This document shows positions 1 to 9,194 of a DNA stretch of 37,582 nucleotides, piece after piece. How positions within the stretch are numbered: the first letter of the stretch is position 1; every line of letters begins with the position of its first letter. Source of the DNA: an uncultured Eubacteriales bacterium (lineage in GTDB: Bacteria; Bacillota; Clostridia; Oscillospirales; CAG-272); assembly GCA_934401725.1 (NCBI GenBank), contig CAKRSS010000018.1:1-37582 (forward strand). Direction: 5' to 3'. Below the pieces are notes generated by a model. The model had not been told where the DNA came from. It saw only the letters and a program-made list of their open reading frames with translations, and ran no database searches. Made by a program: the position numbers and the translations under genes.

Positions 1-1
1 C

Positions 2-3000
2 AACCTGACCCTCGAAAACGTAACCGCCACCGCGGGCAACACCGGCTCGTCCATGCTGGACAACTGGGGAACGCTCACGATTACGAGCGGCACGTACACC
101 GGCGGTCTGAACGTCGTCAAGAGCGAGGAAGGCTCCACGCTGAATATCAGCGGCGGCACGATCACCGGCGGCCTGCATGGCGTTGATGCTTATTCCGGCT
201 CGACCGTCAACATCACCGGCGGCACGATCACCGCGCGCGTTGTGGATACCGGCGCTGTCAAGGAAGCCTTTGGTATGCGCATCAATGGCACGGCGAACGT
301 GACCATCGACGGCGGTGAGATCACCGGCGTTAAGATGGACGACAACGGCTACAAGCTGAATGTGCCGAATGTGAGCCTCAAGAGCGGCACGGTCAACGGC
401 TCGTTCTATTCGATCAGCTATGGCACGATCGTGTTCACGGTTGGCGAGAACGCAACGATCAAACTCAAAAACGATTCCGCCAAAAAGTTCCTGCCGAGCA
501 CGGTGGAGCTGGCGCAGAACGCAGACGGCACTTACGGCGTGAAAAGTGCCAAGGTCTACTACGCCGCTATCGGCGAAACGAAGTATGACACGCTGGCGGA
601 CGCAATCGCAGCTGCCAAGGATGGCGATACTATCACCCTCCTCGCAAATTGTGAGGCCGAGCGCGTTAATCTTGAGGACAAGAGCCTCAAGGTTGTTCTC
701 AACGGCTACACGCTGGAATCTACTTCGGATTACGGCGTTATGTTCTGCGCTAAGAACGGCAATACAATCACCATCGACGGAACGGTGGAGGGCTCTAAGC
801 TCGTCGGTACGCTGATGGTCACGAATGGCACGGATGGTCATATCGCGATCAGCGGCGGTACATATGAGAACCCGAAGTATTGCCCGATCTACATCAACGG
901 TGCTGTCAGCACGGACAACTCCACGCTGACTGTTAAGGGTGCTACAATCATCGCTAACGACACGGACTCTGATCAGGATGTGGGCTGTGCCGTGTATCTT
1001 GCGGGTTACTGCACGAGCACCTTCACGGACACCACGATCACCGCGCCGGTCACCGGCATCGAAATTCGCGCCGGTAAGCTGACGCTGGAAAACTGCACCG
1101 TCACCGGCGGTAGCGGCGAAGTTACGACCAGCGCGAACGGCAACGGCACAACGGTCACGAATGCGGCGCTTGCGATCTCGCAACACAGCACCAAGAAGCC
1201 CATCGACGTAACGATCGAAAAGGGCACTTACACCGCGACTGCGGCGCTCTTCCAGACCGACGTGCAGGGCACTGGCTCTGAGAACGTGAACGCGACGGTC
1301 AACAGCGGCAAGTTCAACGGCACAGTCAGCGCCGCGACTGACAAAACCATCGCGGTCAAGGGCGGTACGTTTACAAGCGCAGTTCCCGAAAACTGCTGCG
1401 CCGTGGGCTATATCCCGCAGGACAATGGTAACGGCATTTATGGCGTCAAGGAGGGCACTTATGTTGCCGAGTACAACGGCACGAAGTATGACTCCCTGCA
1501 GGCAGCCATCGATGCGGCTTCTCATCGGAACGGCGGTCAGACGGAAGTGACGCTGCTGTGCAACGTCACCATCAAGGAAACCGTCACTTTTGCGAAGGAA
1601 TTTAGCGCCGGCTCTGTGCTCCTGAACCTCGGCGGCTACACCCTCACCGGCGAAGGCTGCCGCGCACTCCAGATCAACAGGGGCAACCTCTATCTGGAAA
1701 ACGGCACGGTCACCAGCACGGGCATCGTGGACAGCAGCTCCGTTATCCGCATCGGCAGCAACGAGGCGACCTACGACGGCGCGACCCCCATGCTCTATAT
1801 GCAGAAGGACGCAAAGGTCGTTGCTCCCGAATCCTATGGCGTGACCATCTTTGGCTCTGCCACCAGGGGCGAAAAGCTCAAGGTGATGTCCAATGCTGAG
1901 ATCATTGCTACTGGTCCCAGCCCCGCTATCAGCGGCAACGGCGGCGCAAACTACAACACCGACGATAGAACCAGCGGTTGGAAGGCTGAGGAGATCATCA
2001 TCGGTGAGAACGCGGTCATTTCCGCGGCGAACAACTATGCTATCTATCATCCCGAGTGTGGAACACTGAACATTCAGGGCGGCACGATCACCGGCACGGG
2101 CGGTATCCAGATGTGCTCCGGCACGCTGAAGATCAGCAACAGCCCGAAGATCACCGCCAATGGTAGCGCGGATTATGACTACACTGGGGACGCAGGCGTT
2201 GTCTACGACGCGGCGGCGATCTCTGTTATCAACCGCGGCTATCCGCAAGGTCCTGCTACTGTGACCATTAAGGGCACGCCCACGGTCACTGCTGCAAACG
2301 GTGAAGTCATACATGCCTTCACTTGGAGCAACAGCAACAAGACTGATGGCGAGTGGGCAGAGGCTGGCGACTACATCAACGTCTCCGGCGGTACTTACAA
2401 CAAGCAGTTCAACGAAGCCTTCCTCACTGCTGACAGCTCGCTTGTTGCAAACACGGAGGGCGGCTATACAGTAGATCTGAAGAAGGTTGCTGAGTTCAAC
2501 GGTACTCAGTATACCAGCTTGGCTTTGGCAGTTCGAGCCGCCAACGAGACTGGCGGTACGGTCAAGCTGCTCGACAACGTGACGCTGACCAGCAATCTTG
2601 GCATTGGCGGTGCAGTAGAAGTTAAGCTGGACCTGAGTAAGAAGACGCTCACCCTTAACGGTGCGCAGATCTATACGCAGGGCAGCGCTACTGTTACCAT
2701 AAACAATGGTACAATTAAGCGCATTGATGCCCCGACATCCGGTTCCGCAAGTAATTTCGCAATTCAGGTTATGAGCGGTAGCAGCCTGACTCTGGGTGCA
2801 GGTATAGGCAGCACTTATAAGGTGGTGCTTGAAAGCACTTACGGTATTTACAATGTGGGCGGTACGTTGACCGTTCAATACGCTACCATTACCACCGAGG
2901 GCTGGTCAATCGCAGTGAGCGACAGTGCCAGCAAGACCGGCGTGGTCTATGTCGGTCGCGGTATGGGCGGCAATACAAAGACGGTTATTACCAGCACAAG

Positions 3001-6000
3001 CGGTAACGTCATTGGTACAATGGTCAGCAGCAAATCCGACGTGACCATAGATTATGGTACGCTGACCTCCAACGGCACCGAGTGGGATGCAGGCGTTGTC
3101 TACTGGGCATCCGAAGGCACGCTGACCATCACCGGCGGCATCTTCAATGCAAGCTCCGCTGAGGGCAGCACCGCGGCGGCAGTTTACCAGAAGAACGGTA
3201 CGCTGAAGATCTCCGGTGTGACCACCAAGCTGCTCGGCAACAACGCGCTTGTTGTCAAGGCTGGTGATGGCAGCACCGGCGAACTGGTCACGGAACTCTC
3301 GGCAGGTACTTACTCTACCAAGCCCGATGAGAGCTGGGTCGTCGATGGCAAGGAGATTCACGAAACGGATGACGGTTTGTACAAGGTCGAAGGTCCGTAT
3401 GTCGTGGAAGTGACCCTTGAGGATGGCACGGTTCGCGGCTTCGACAGCTGGTCCAAGGCTTTCTACAGCACCGCGGCACAGGAACACAATGCCACGGTCA
3501 AACTCCTGACGGATATTGAGACGACAAGCAAGGTTACGACCTGGGCTACCGTCACAGTTGACTTCAACGGTCATACCCTGACGGTGAGTGCCAGCGGCGT
3601 GGCGGCGATCACAGTACTCACGAAGGGTACTGCCGGGAACGTAACGCTGAAGGATTCTGTCGGCGGCGGCGGTATGGTGACCACGGGTGTCTACGGTGTC
3701 ACGGTCAAAGGTACTGGCGCAACCGCAACGGTTGAGAGCGGCACTTACAACTGCACTACCACTGCGGTTCAGGTCGAGAACGGCACGGCTTACATCAAGG
3801 GCGGCACGTTCAAGACCGAAGACACAGACAAGAGCTACCTGCTCAACTGCATCGACGACGCGTTCAAGAATGGCACTGCCAAGATGGAAGTCACCGGCGG
3901 TACGTTCCACGGCTTCGATCCCAGCGCCAACCCCGAGGGCGAAGGCACGACCTATGTGAAGCCCGGCTACGTCTCCAACGATAACGGCGACGGCAGCTAC
4001 ACTGTGTCGGAGTATAAGCCCATTGAGGTTTGGACTGGCTACACCGGCACGAAGGTTGCAAGCTACAAGACCATTGCGGAAGCGGCTGCGAACCTTGGTG
4101 AGAACAAGTGGATCATTGTTGCTAAGGACTACACCCTCACTGAGAACTTCTCCTTTGCTGACGGCATCTACCTCGATGTTGTGAATGGTGCTACTCTGAC
4201 GGTCGCCGAGGGCGTGACCATCACTGTGGAAGCAGACGCAAAACGTCTGGGCGTGCGCGACGGCGCAGCGCTGGTCAACAACGGTACGATTGTTGTTTGC
4301 GGCTCTAGCACTAAAAACGGCTTCGCTATGCTGTACGGCACGTTCAGCGGCAACGAGCTGACTGTTCCAGAGGGCTGCTTCCTTGACAACAACGGCTCGA
4401 ACTACTTTGCCACGGCGAACGCGGATGCTCTCTATGAGATCACGTTCGGTGACGGCACGGTGAAGAAGACGGCGGATAGCACCAACATCAAGGGTGGCAA
4501 CGTCACGCAGATCAAGCTCCTTGGCAACGTGACGAAGGGCGGCTGGACGATTGATAACGCGAGCGTTGGTCCTGAGACGGTTCTTGATCTGAATGGATAT
4601 ACAATCAGCTATAGCGGCGCGAACCCCTATTATGCTACGCTGAACATTTACACCAAAGTAATCATCAAGAATGGTACAATTAAGTACGAGGGAAGCAAGC
4701 GCGGAGCTATTGACCTTGTCGGTCAAGGTGATCTTACTATAGGGGCAGATGTTGTAATTGACGGCGGTGCTTCTTACGGTATCTTCACTTCTGGCACTTC
4801 TAAGCTGACGGTCAACGGCACAGTCAAGGCGAATGGCTTCTATGCGATCTCTGGCAACGGCAGCAAGGACAATGGCGGCAACGTCGATAACTGTGACATC
4901 ACCGTCAACGACGGCGCAGTTATCAGCGCCCCGAATGGCATTGCCATCTACCACCCCGAGCTGGGCACGGTCACCGTCAATGGCGGTACGATCAGTGGTC
5001 ACACGGGCATTGAACTGTGCGCGGGCAAGCTGGTCGTGAAGGGCGGCAGCGTCACCTCCACGGGCGACAACTGGGATGCCACCGGCAGCCAGAGCGCCAT
5101 TCTGGACGGTGCTGCGATCTCCATCATCAACCGCAACTACCCCGGTGGCACCCCCACTGCCGAAATCAGAGGCGGTACATTCAAGGCAACCGGTAACGGT
5201 GCTCAGACGATTAAGGCTTATGACTATACCGGCAACACAGTCGCTGAGTGGACGAACGTAAGCGATTCTGTCAAAGTTTTCGGCGGTACATTCTCCAGCA
5301 TTCCCGCCAATATGGAAGCGCTGTGCGCGGATAACTTCAAGCCCGTCCAGAATGGCGACGGCACTTACAGTGTTAAGGAAGCTAACATAACCATTACAGT
5401 TAGCGGCGTTCCTTCAAACGCTGGTGTGCTGAACGGCGGTGGCAAGTATGCCAAGGGCGATACTGTTACCGTTGTTGCTGCGGCTGTCACCGGCTACGAC
5501 TTCATTGGTTGGTATAAGGAAGACGGAACCACAGTAAGCACAGACGCTACGTACACGTTTGAGGCAACTGAGAGCATTAATCTTGTTGCTAAGTTCACGA
5601 GCAAAGAGAAAAAGCAGCTTGATATAGCTGTTGGCAAGGGTTCTGTTACTGCTGGTTACGATGGAAAGTCTGAGAATTGGGATCTTCCCCATGTAGACTC
5701 CTATGCAAGAGGAACATATTTCACTCTTACGGCAGTGCCTATGACGGGATATAAATTCCTGTTCTGGACCAATGGCGACAACCGCGTTGTTTCTGATGAT
5801 GCAACGTATAGCTTCTACCTTGGCGATGACACAAAGCTGACAGCATGGTTTATTTCTGAAACTCCGGATGCGTCTAAGTATTATGTGACATTCAGAGATA
5901 AGAACAATGAGATCATTCTTGCCAGAAATGCGGCCGCTGATGGAAAAATCGAGGTTCCTACATTAAGTGACTATGACGGCTTCACGTTTAAGGGCTGGTT

Positions 6001-6697
6001 TGATGAAAATGGTAATCCGTACACAGTCGTGGACGGTAAGATTACTGTTGAGGGTGATGTAACCGTTTACGCTAAGTACGAAGCTAAGACTGGTCTCAAA
6101 GTTATTGAGAATGGCGTTCAGCATGAGAACACCTATTCTTACGGCGACCTTGTGAAGGTAACTGCCGAGGCAACCAAGGAGGTTGATGGTGAAACCAAGT
6201 ACTTCTCCGGTTGGTATGCGAATCGTGTCCTTGTGAGCTACAAGACGACGTACTCGTTCTACGTAACTGGCGATGTTACAATTGAGGCTAAGTATGAGGG
6301 AACTGAGGAACTTCAGCAGAAGATTATTCTGAACATGTCCGGCATAAGAAGCGGAGACGAGACCTCGCAGAAACTTGTTATGAACGTAACATGGTCGCTG
6401 CCGAGTGATTGTGAGCTTGTTGAAGCTGGAATTGTTCGTACAATGTTCTCTAACTTCGCATCGTATCTTACGATAGAGAAGGCAGACGGAACGTACGTCA
6501 AGAGAAACATTTCAGTTCTTAAGATGTCAGCTGGTACGTACATTTACACGTTGACATTGCGCAATGCAATAACGGTCAAAGAGCCTGTACTGGCTCGCGG
6601 CTACATAATTTACCGCGATGCAGGTGGCAATCTGCAGACTGCATACACCGATGTTAATACATTCGAGTTTGCAACGTCCGCAACCACTGCGGAGTAA
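2..6697 (+). CDS. Giant beta-helix surface protein with InlB-like C-terminal repeats (5' partial)
   Basis: The reading frame is open from base 2, so the start and any signal peptide lie left of the window; about 2,230 codons are visible. The protein is built of long modules. Several begin with a phrase such as EYNGTKYDSLQAAIDAA followed by a TVTLL strand (near nt 570, 1470, 2500), and divergent versions occur near 3400, 4030 and 4430. Each then runs into Thr/Gly/Asn-rich parallel beta-helix sequence full of GGT(I/F)xG turns. From about nt 5385 come roughly four InlB/Flg_new-like repeats (GYDFIGWY, GYKFLFW, GFTFKGWF, YFSGWY), then a unique C-terminal domain of about 110 residues. No LPXTG, SLH or C-terminal membrane segment is visible, so the mode of attachment is unknown. 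Codon use becomes more AT-rich after about 5380, which suggests a mosaic origin. A role as adhesin or glycan-contacting surface protein is inference. Confidence 0.85.
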   Translation, partial: NLTLENVTATAGNTGSSMLDNWGTLTITSGTYTGGLNVVKSEEGSTLNISGGTITGGLHGVDAYSGSTVNITGGTITARVVDTGAVKEAFGMRINGTANVTIDGGEITGVKMDDNGYKLNVPNVSLKSGTVNGSFYSISYGTIVFTVGENATIKLKNDSAKKFLPSTVELAQNADGTYGVKSAKVYYAAIGETKYDTLADAIAAAKDGDTITLLANCEAERVNLEDKSLKVVLNGYTLESTSDYGVMFCAKNGNTITIDGTVEGSKLVGTLMVTNGTDGHIAISGGTYENPKYCPIYINGAVSTDNSTLTVKGATIIANDTDSDQDVGCAVYLAGYCTSTFTDTTITAPVTGIEIRAGKLTLENCTVTGGSGEVTTSANGNGTTVTNAALAISQHSTKKPIDVTIEKGTYTATAALFQTDVQGTGSENVNATVNSGKFNGTVSAATDKTIAVKGGTFTSAVPENCCAVGYIPQDNGNGIYGVKEGTYVAEYNGTKYDSLQAAIDAASHRNGGQTEVTLLCNVTIKETVTFAKEFSAGSVLLNLGGYTLTGEGCRALQINRGNLYLENGTVTSTGIVDSSSVIRIGSNEATYDGATPMLYMQKDAKVVAPESYGVTIFGSATRGEKLKVMSNAEIIATGPSPAISGNGGANYNTDDRTSGWKAEEIIIGENAVISAANNYAIYHPECGTLNIQGGTITGTGGIQMCSGTLKISNSPKITANGSADYDYTGDAGVVYDAAAISVINRGYPQGPATVTIKGTPTVTAANGEVIHAFTWSNSNKTDGEWAEAGDYINVSGGTYNKQFNEAFLTADSSLVANTEGGYTVDLKKVAEFNGTQYTSLALAVRAANETGGTVKLLDNVTLTSNLGIGGAVEVKLDLSKKTLTLNGAQIYTQGSATVTINNGTIKRIDAPTSGSASNFAIQVMSGSSLTLGAGIGSTYKVVLESTYGIYNVGGTLTVQYATITTEGWSIAVSDSASKTGVVYVGRGMGGNTKTVITSTSGNVIGTMVSSKSDVTIDYGTLTSNGTEWDAGVVYWASEGTLTITGGIFNASSAEGSTAAAVYQKNGTLKISGVTTKLLGNNALVVKAGDGSTGELVTELSAGTYSTKPDESWVVDGKEIHETDDGLYKVEGPYVVEVTLEDGTVRGFDSWSKAFYSTAAQEHNATVKLLTDIETTSKVTTWATVTVDFNGHTLTVSASGVAAITVLTKGTAGNVTLKDSVGGGGMVTTGVYGVTVKGTGATATVESGTYNCTTTAVQVENGTAYIKGGTFKTEDTDKSYLLNCIDDAFKNGTAKMEVTGGTFHGFDPSANPEGEGTTYVKPGYVSNDNGDGSYTVSEYKPIEVWTGYTGTKVASYKTIAEAAANLGENKWIIVAKDYTLTENFSFADGIYLDVVNGATLTVAEGVTITVEADAKRLGVRDGAALVNNGTIVVCGSSTKNGFAMLYGTFSGNELTVPEGCFLDNNGSNYFATANADALYEITFGDGTVKKTADSTNIKGGNVTQIKLLGNVTKGGWTIDNASVGPETVLDLNGYTISYSGANPYYATLNIYTKVIIKNGTIKYEGSKRGAIDLVGQGDLTIGADVVIDGGASYGIFTSGTSKLTVNGTVKANGFYAISGNGSKDNGGNVDNCDITVNDGAVISAPNGIAIYHPELGTVTVNGGTISGHTGIELCAGKLVVKGGSVTSTGDNWDATGSQSAILDGAAISIINRNYPGGTPTAEIRGGTFKATGNGAQTIKAYDYTGNTVAEWTNVSDSVKVFGGTFSSIPANMEALCADNFKPVQNGDGTYSVKEANITITVSGVPSNAGVLNGGGKYAKGDTVTVVAAAVTGYDFIGWYKEDGTTVSTDATYTFEATESINLVAKFTSKEKKQLDIAVGKGSVTAGYDGKSENWDLPHVDSYARGTYFTLTAVPMTGYKFLFWTNGDNRVVSDDATYSFYLGDDTKLTAWFISETPDASKYYVTFRDKNNEIILARNAAADGKIEVPTLSDYDGFTFKGWFDENGNPYTVVDGKITVEGDVTVYAKYEAKTGLKVIENGVQHENTYSYGDLVKVTAEATKEVDGETKYFSGWYANRVLVSYKTTYSFYVTGDVTIEAKYEGTEELQQKIILNMSGIRSGDETSQKLVMNVTWSLPSDCELVEAGIVRTMFSNFASYLTIEKADGTYVKRNISVLKMSAGTYIYTLTLRNAITVKEPVLARGYIIYRDAGGNLQTAYTDVNTFEFATSATTAE

Positions 6698-6713
6698 TGA
6701 AAGGAGTGTGCAT

Positions 6714-6821
6714 ATGAAAGATATTTACACTAAACCTCAAATCAAGCTCGTTGATTTGAGTACAGAAGACATTGTGACGACCTCTAAGCCGGGTCTCGAC
6801 ATAGACGGCGGCGAGGAGTAA
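6714..6821 (+). CDS. Small acidic 35-residue peptide, unknown function
   Basis: The ATG at 6714 is preceded by a strong AAAGGAG (6699-6705), 16 bases after the giant gene's stop, so the two are probably cotranscribed. The peptide starts MKDIYTKPQIKLVDL, continues with STEDIVTTS and ends GLDIDGGEE. From memory, short Clostridia peptides of the form 'Y-x-K-P-x-I ... EDI(V/I)TTS ... acidic Gly tail' recur without known function; that recollection is unverified. No signal peptide, membrane segment or Cys is present. It could be a modified-peptide precursor, a chaperone-like partner or a regulator, but nothing in the window decides this. A longer overlapping frame that begins at 6618 has no RBS and is less likely. 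Confidence 0.6.
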   Translation: MKDIYTKPQIKLVDLSTEDIVTTSKPGLDIDGGEE

Positions 6822-6831
6822 CGATCCCCTC

Positions 6832-6857
6832 AGTGGCAGGCTTAACCGCCTGCCACT
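6832..6857 (+). terminator. Hairpin after the small peptide gene
   Basis: This is a perfect 10-bp stem (AGTGGCAGGC / GCCTGCCACT) with a 6-nt loop, 10 bases after the stop of the small gene. The 3' flank is TTGGG rather than a T-run, so it may be a weak terminator or an mRNA-end/processing hairpin before the next gene. Confidence 0.5.
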
Positions 6858-6887
6858 TTGGGTATTATGGTATCAGGAGCAATCAGG

Positions 6888-7907
6888 ATGAAAAAATTTA
6901 GCAGAACGCATATTGTGGCGGCGCTGATGGCGCTACTGGTGATTATCGGCGGCGTTTCGGTCGGCGTTTCGGCCGAGGACGAGAAAATCTATTCGGAACG
7001 CTATTTCCATTACATAATTGAAAATGAGCAGGTCACGATTATCGATTATTTCGGCTCGGAGAGCGAGGTCGTCATTTATGACCACATCGCGTCGCTGCCC
7101 GTCACCCGCATAAGAGGGCAGATTTTCCGCAGCAACCCCGCGCTGACTAAGGTCACTATCCCCGATACCGTTACCCGGATCGACAGCGACCTTTTCACCG
7201 GCCTTCCGAACCTGAAGACCGTCGTCGTGCAGTCCAAAAGCATTACGGTGAAGGTTCCCGAAGGGTGTACGATAGTCGAGGATTACCCGATTTACATCGA
7301 TCCCAGCAAAATCGACACCGGCTCCGTAGCTGTCACCACGACGCCTGCGCCGGTCACGCTTCCGCCCGTGCCCGTAACCACGACGCCTGCGCCGGTTACA
7401 CTTCCGCCCGTTCCCGTAACCACGACGCCTGCGCCGGTTACACTGCCACCTGTGCCCGTAACCACGACAACCCCGGCGGAAACGACCACCCCGGCGGAAA
7501 CGACCACCGCGCGCGTCGGCTTTGAAGACGCCGCCGGCGATGCCGACGACACCACCACCTCCGTCACCACGACCCCCGCTCCGGACACGACGACACCCGC
7601 ACCTGTGACCACCGCGCCCGTTGCGACGCCGGAGGTCACGACCGCGCCCGACGCGCCCGGCACATCAGACACCGTGCCCGCGGAAACCTCCACCCCGGAG
7701 CCGTCCGGCACAACGTCCGACACGGTACCGTCCGGAACATCGTCCGATACGACGCCCTCCGGCACGACCTCCGCGTCCGAGCCCGGCAAGACCGATGACT
7801 ACGGCGACGGCGTGAGCGTCGTTGTGATTGCGGTCGCAGCCGTGGTTGCGGTTGCCGTGGTCACTGTCGCCGTGGTCGGCATCAGCGCCTCGCGCAAGCG
7901 CCGCTGA
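6888..7907 (+). CDS. Membrane-anchored surface protein: LRR_5/BspA-like head, Thr/Pro stalk
   Basis: ATG 6888 is chosen because AGGAG sits 8 nt upstream and it gives a clean signal peptide (MKKFSRTHIVAA..., cut near VSA-ED at residue 29). A TTG at 6858 would only add ten residues. Of 339 residues, about 65-125 resemble BspA-type leucine-rich repeats (LTKVTIPDTVTRIDSDLF, then LPNLKTVVV). Residues 148-300 are a Thr/Pro/Ser stalk that includes three 14-residue VTTTPAPVTLPPVP repeats. Residues 308-330 form a hydrophobic helix followed by SASRKRR, a stop-transfer anchor. No sortase motif is seen. The likely role is a cell-surface binding protein held off the membrane by a glycosylatable stalk; the ligand is unknown. 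Confidence 0.8.
   Translation: MKKFSRTHIVAALMALLVIIGGVSVGVSAEDEKIYSERYFHYIIENEQVTIIDYFGSESEVVIYDHIASLPVTRIRGQIFRSNPALTKVTIPDTVTRIDSDLFTGLPNLKTVVVQSKSITVKVPEGCTIVEDYPIYIDPSKIDTGSVAVTTTPAPVTLPPVPVTTTPAPVTLPPVPVTTTPAPVTLPPVPVTTTTPAETTTPAETTTARVGFEDAAGDADDTTTSVTTTPAPDTTTPAPVTTAPVATPEVTTAPDAPGTSDTVPAETSTPEPSGTTSDTVPSGTSSDTTPSGTTSASEPGKTDDYGDGVSVVVIAVAAVVAVAVVTVAVVGISASRKRR
7332..7457 (+). repeat. Three tandem 42-bp repeats in the Thr/Pro stalk
   Basis: Exact-phase tandem units lie at 7332-7373, 7374-7415 and 7416-7457, each encoding VTTTPAPVTLPPVP, with a partial fourth unit after them. Units differ only at a few synonymous positions, which suggests recent expansion. The 42-bp unit keeps the frame, so copy number could change stalk length without breaking the gene. 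Confidence 0.9.
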
Positions 7908-7913
7908 AACTAT

Positions 7914-7949
7914 AAAAAACGCCTTTCGCATTGCCGCGAAAGGCGTTTT
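7914..7949 (+). terminator. Rho-independent terminator after the stalk protein
   Basis: The stem GCCTTTCGC / GCGAAAGGC is extended by A-run/T-run pairing, with loop ATTGCC and a GTTTTG 3' flank, starting seven bases after the stop codon. The A-rich 5' flank could let it work in the other direction too. Confidence 0.85.
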
Positions 7950-8055
7950 GCTGTATTTGGACGGCGCGTTTCCAACCGTCGCAAGGAATTTATAAAAAAC
8001 TGCACGCACTGCGGTTGGGCGGATTGTTCATTCCTACGATTTTGAGATGCCCGTA

Positions 8056-8084
8056 TTGACGGCGCGCGCCGCCGGTGGTATACT
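8056..8084 (+). promoter_or_regulatory. Sigma-70-type promoter for azlCD
   Basis: The -35 is TTGACG (8056-8061) and the -10 TATACT (8079-8084), with a 17-bp spacer. It ends 30 bases before the azlC start. The spacer is almost pure G/C. Confidence 0.75.
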
Positions 8085-8113
8085 TGTAGCGAAATTTACG
8101 TCAAGGAGTCGAA

Positions 8114-8809
8114 ATGAAATTCAAAGCGCTGAAAGCCGCCTTCCCGCAGACGCTTCCGATACTCGCGGGCTTCTGCTTTTTGGGAATGGCATACGGCATT
8201 TACATGAACGTCTGCGGATTTTCCTTTGTTTACCCCATGCTCATGAGCATACTGATTTACGGCGGCTCGCTCGAATTTGTGGCGGTCGAGATGCTGCTCA
8301 GCCCCTTCGCGCCGCTTCAGGTGTTTGTCATGACGCTGCTCATACAGGCGCGGCACATCTTCTACGGCATCTCGATGCTCGACAAACTGCGCGGGCTCGG
8401 ACCGAAAAAGTTCTACATAATCTTCGCTATGTGCGATGAGACCTTCTCGGTCAACTACACCGCCAAAATTCCCGAGGATGTCGACCGCGGGTGGTTTATG
8501 TTTTTCGTCACGCTGCTGAACCAGATTTATTGGGTCGCGAGCGCGACGATAGGCGGCCTCATCGGCTCGCTGCTCACCTTCGACACGACGGGCATCAGCT
8601 TCGTCATGACCGCAATGTTTGTCGTGATCTTCCTCGAGCAGTGGCTTAAGGAGAAACACCACATTGCGTCCTGTATAGGGCTTGGCGCTTCGCTTATCTG
8701 CCTCATAATATTCGGCGCGGACTCGTTTTTGCTGCCGTCAATGATAGCAATAATTGTCCTGCTGGCGGCGCTGCGCAAGCCAATCGACCGGCCGGAGGTG
8801 AGCAAATGA
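8114..8809 (+). CDS. azlC: AzlC-family branched-chain amino acid exporter, large subunit
   Basis: This 231-residue polytopic membrane protein has the family's N-terminal pattern (ALKAAFPQTLPILAGFCFLG, then GMAYGI) and the QARHIFYGISML segment typical of AzlC. AzlC/AzlD (YgaZ/YgaH in E. coli) pairs export branched-chain amino acids and analogues across the cytoplasmic membrane. AAGGAG lies 7 nt before ATG 8114. The stop overlaps the azlD start (ATGATGA), so translation is probably coupled. Length is normal for the family. Substrate is assigned by family only. Confidence 0.9.
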   Translation: MKFKALKAAFPQTLPILAGFCFLGMAYGIYMNVCGFSFVYPMLMSILIYGGSLEFVAVEMLLSPFAPLQVFVMTLLIQARHIFYGISMLDKLRGLGPKKFYIIFAMCDETFSVNYTAKIPEDVDRGWFMFFVTLLNQIYWVASATIGGLIGSLLTFDTTGISFVMTAMFVVIFLEQWLKEKHHIASCIGLGASLICLIIFGADSFLLPSMIAIIVLLAALRKPIDRPEVSK

Positions 8810-9135
8810 TGACAGTCACTCAGCAGATTATAACCATACTCCTCTGCATCGTCGGCACTATGACGACGCGCTTTCTGCCCTTTCTGGTCTTCAACGAGCA
8901 CCGGGGGACGCCGGAGTTTGTCAAGCACCTCGGGTGCTACCTCCCGGATGCGGTTTTCGGAATGCTCGTGATTTACTGCGTCAAGGATGTCAACGTCCTC
9001 GCGGGCTCGCACGGGCTGCCCGAGGCGCTTGCCATACTCGCGACGGGTGCTGTCCACGTCTGGCGGCGCAAGATGATTCTTTCCGTCGCAGTCGGGACGG
9101 TGTGCTACATGCTGCTTTTACAGTTTGTCTTCTGA
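8806..9135 (+). CDS. azlD: AzlD-family branched-chain amino acid exporter, small subunit
   Basis: This 109-residue protein has about four hydrophobic helices and the AzlD signature near its start (MTTRFLPFLVF). It is the obligate small partner of AzlC and forms the exporter with it in the membrane. The start codon overlaps the azlC stop by 4 bases. Expected length for AzlD is about 100-110 residues, so it looks complete. Confidence 0.9.
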   Translation: MMTVTQQIITILLCIVGTMTTRFLPFLVFNEHRGTPEFVKHLGCYLPDAVFGMLVIYCVKDVNVLAGSHGLPEALAILATGAVHVWRRKMILSVAVGTVCYMLLLQFVF

Positions 9136-9194
9136 GCCTTCACGCACTCCGAACCTACGGTGGCAATGCGGAACCTGTCATTATTCTGATGTCA

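Noticed and set aside
2906..5002. 698-codon open frame on the minus strand inside the giant gene
   Set aside because: It is a shadow frame from the regular codon pattern of the plus-strand protein; no RBS or family motif, and the plus-strand translation is clearly real.
7332..7457. CRISPR-like repeats
   Set aside because: The 42-bp units are contiguous without spacers and encode a Thr/Pro protein repeat in frame.
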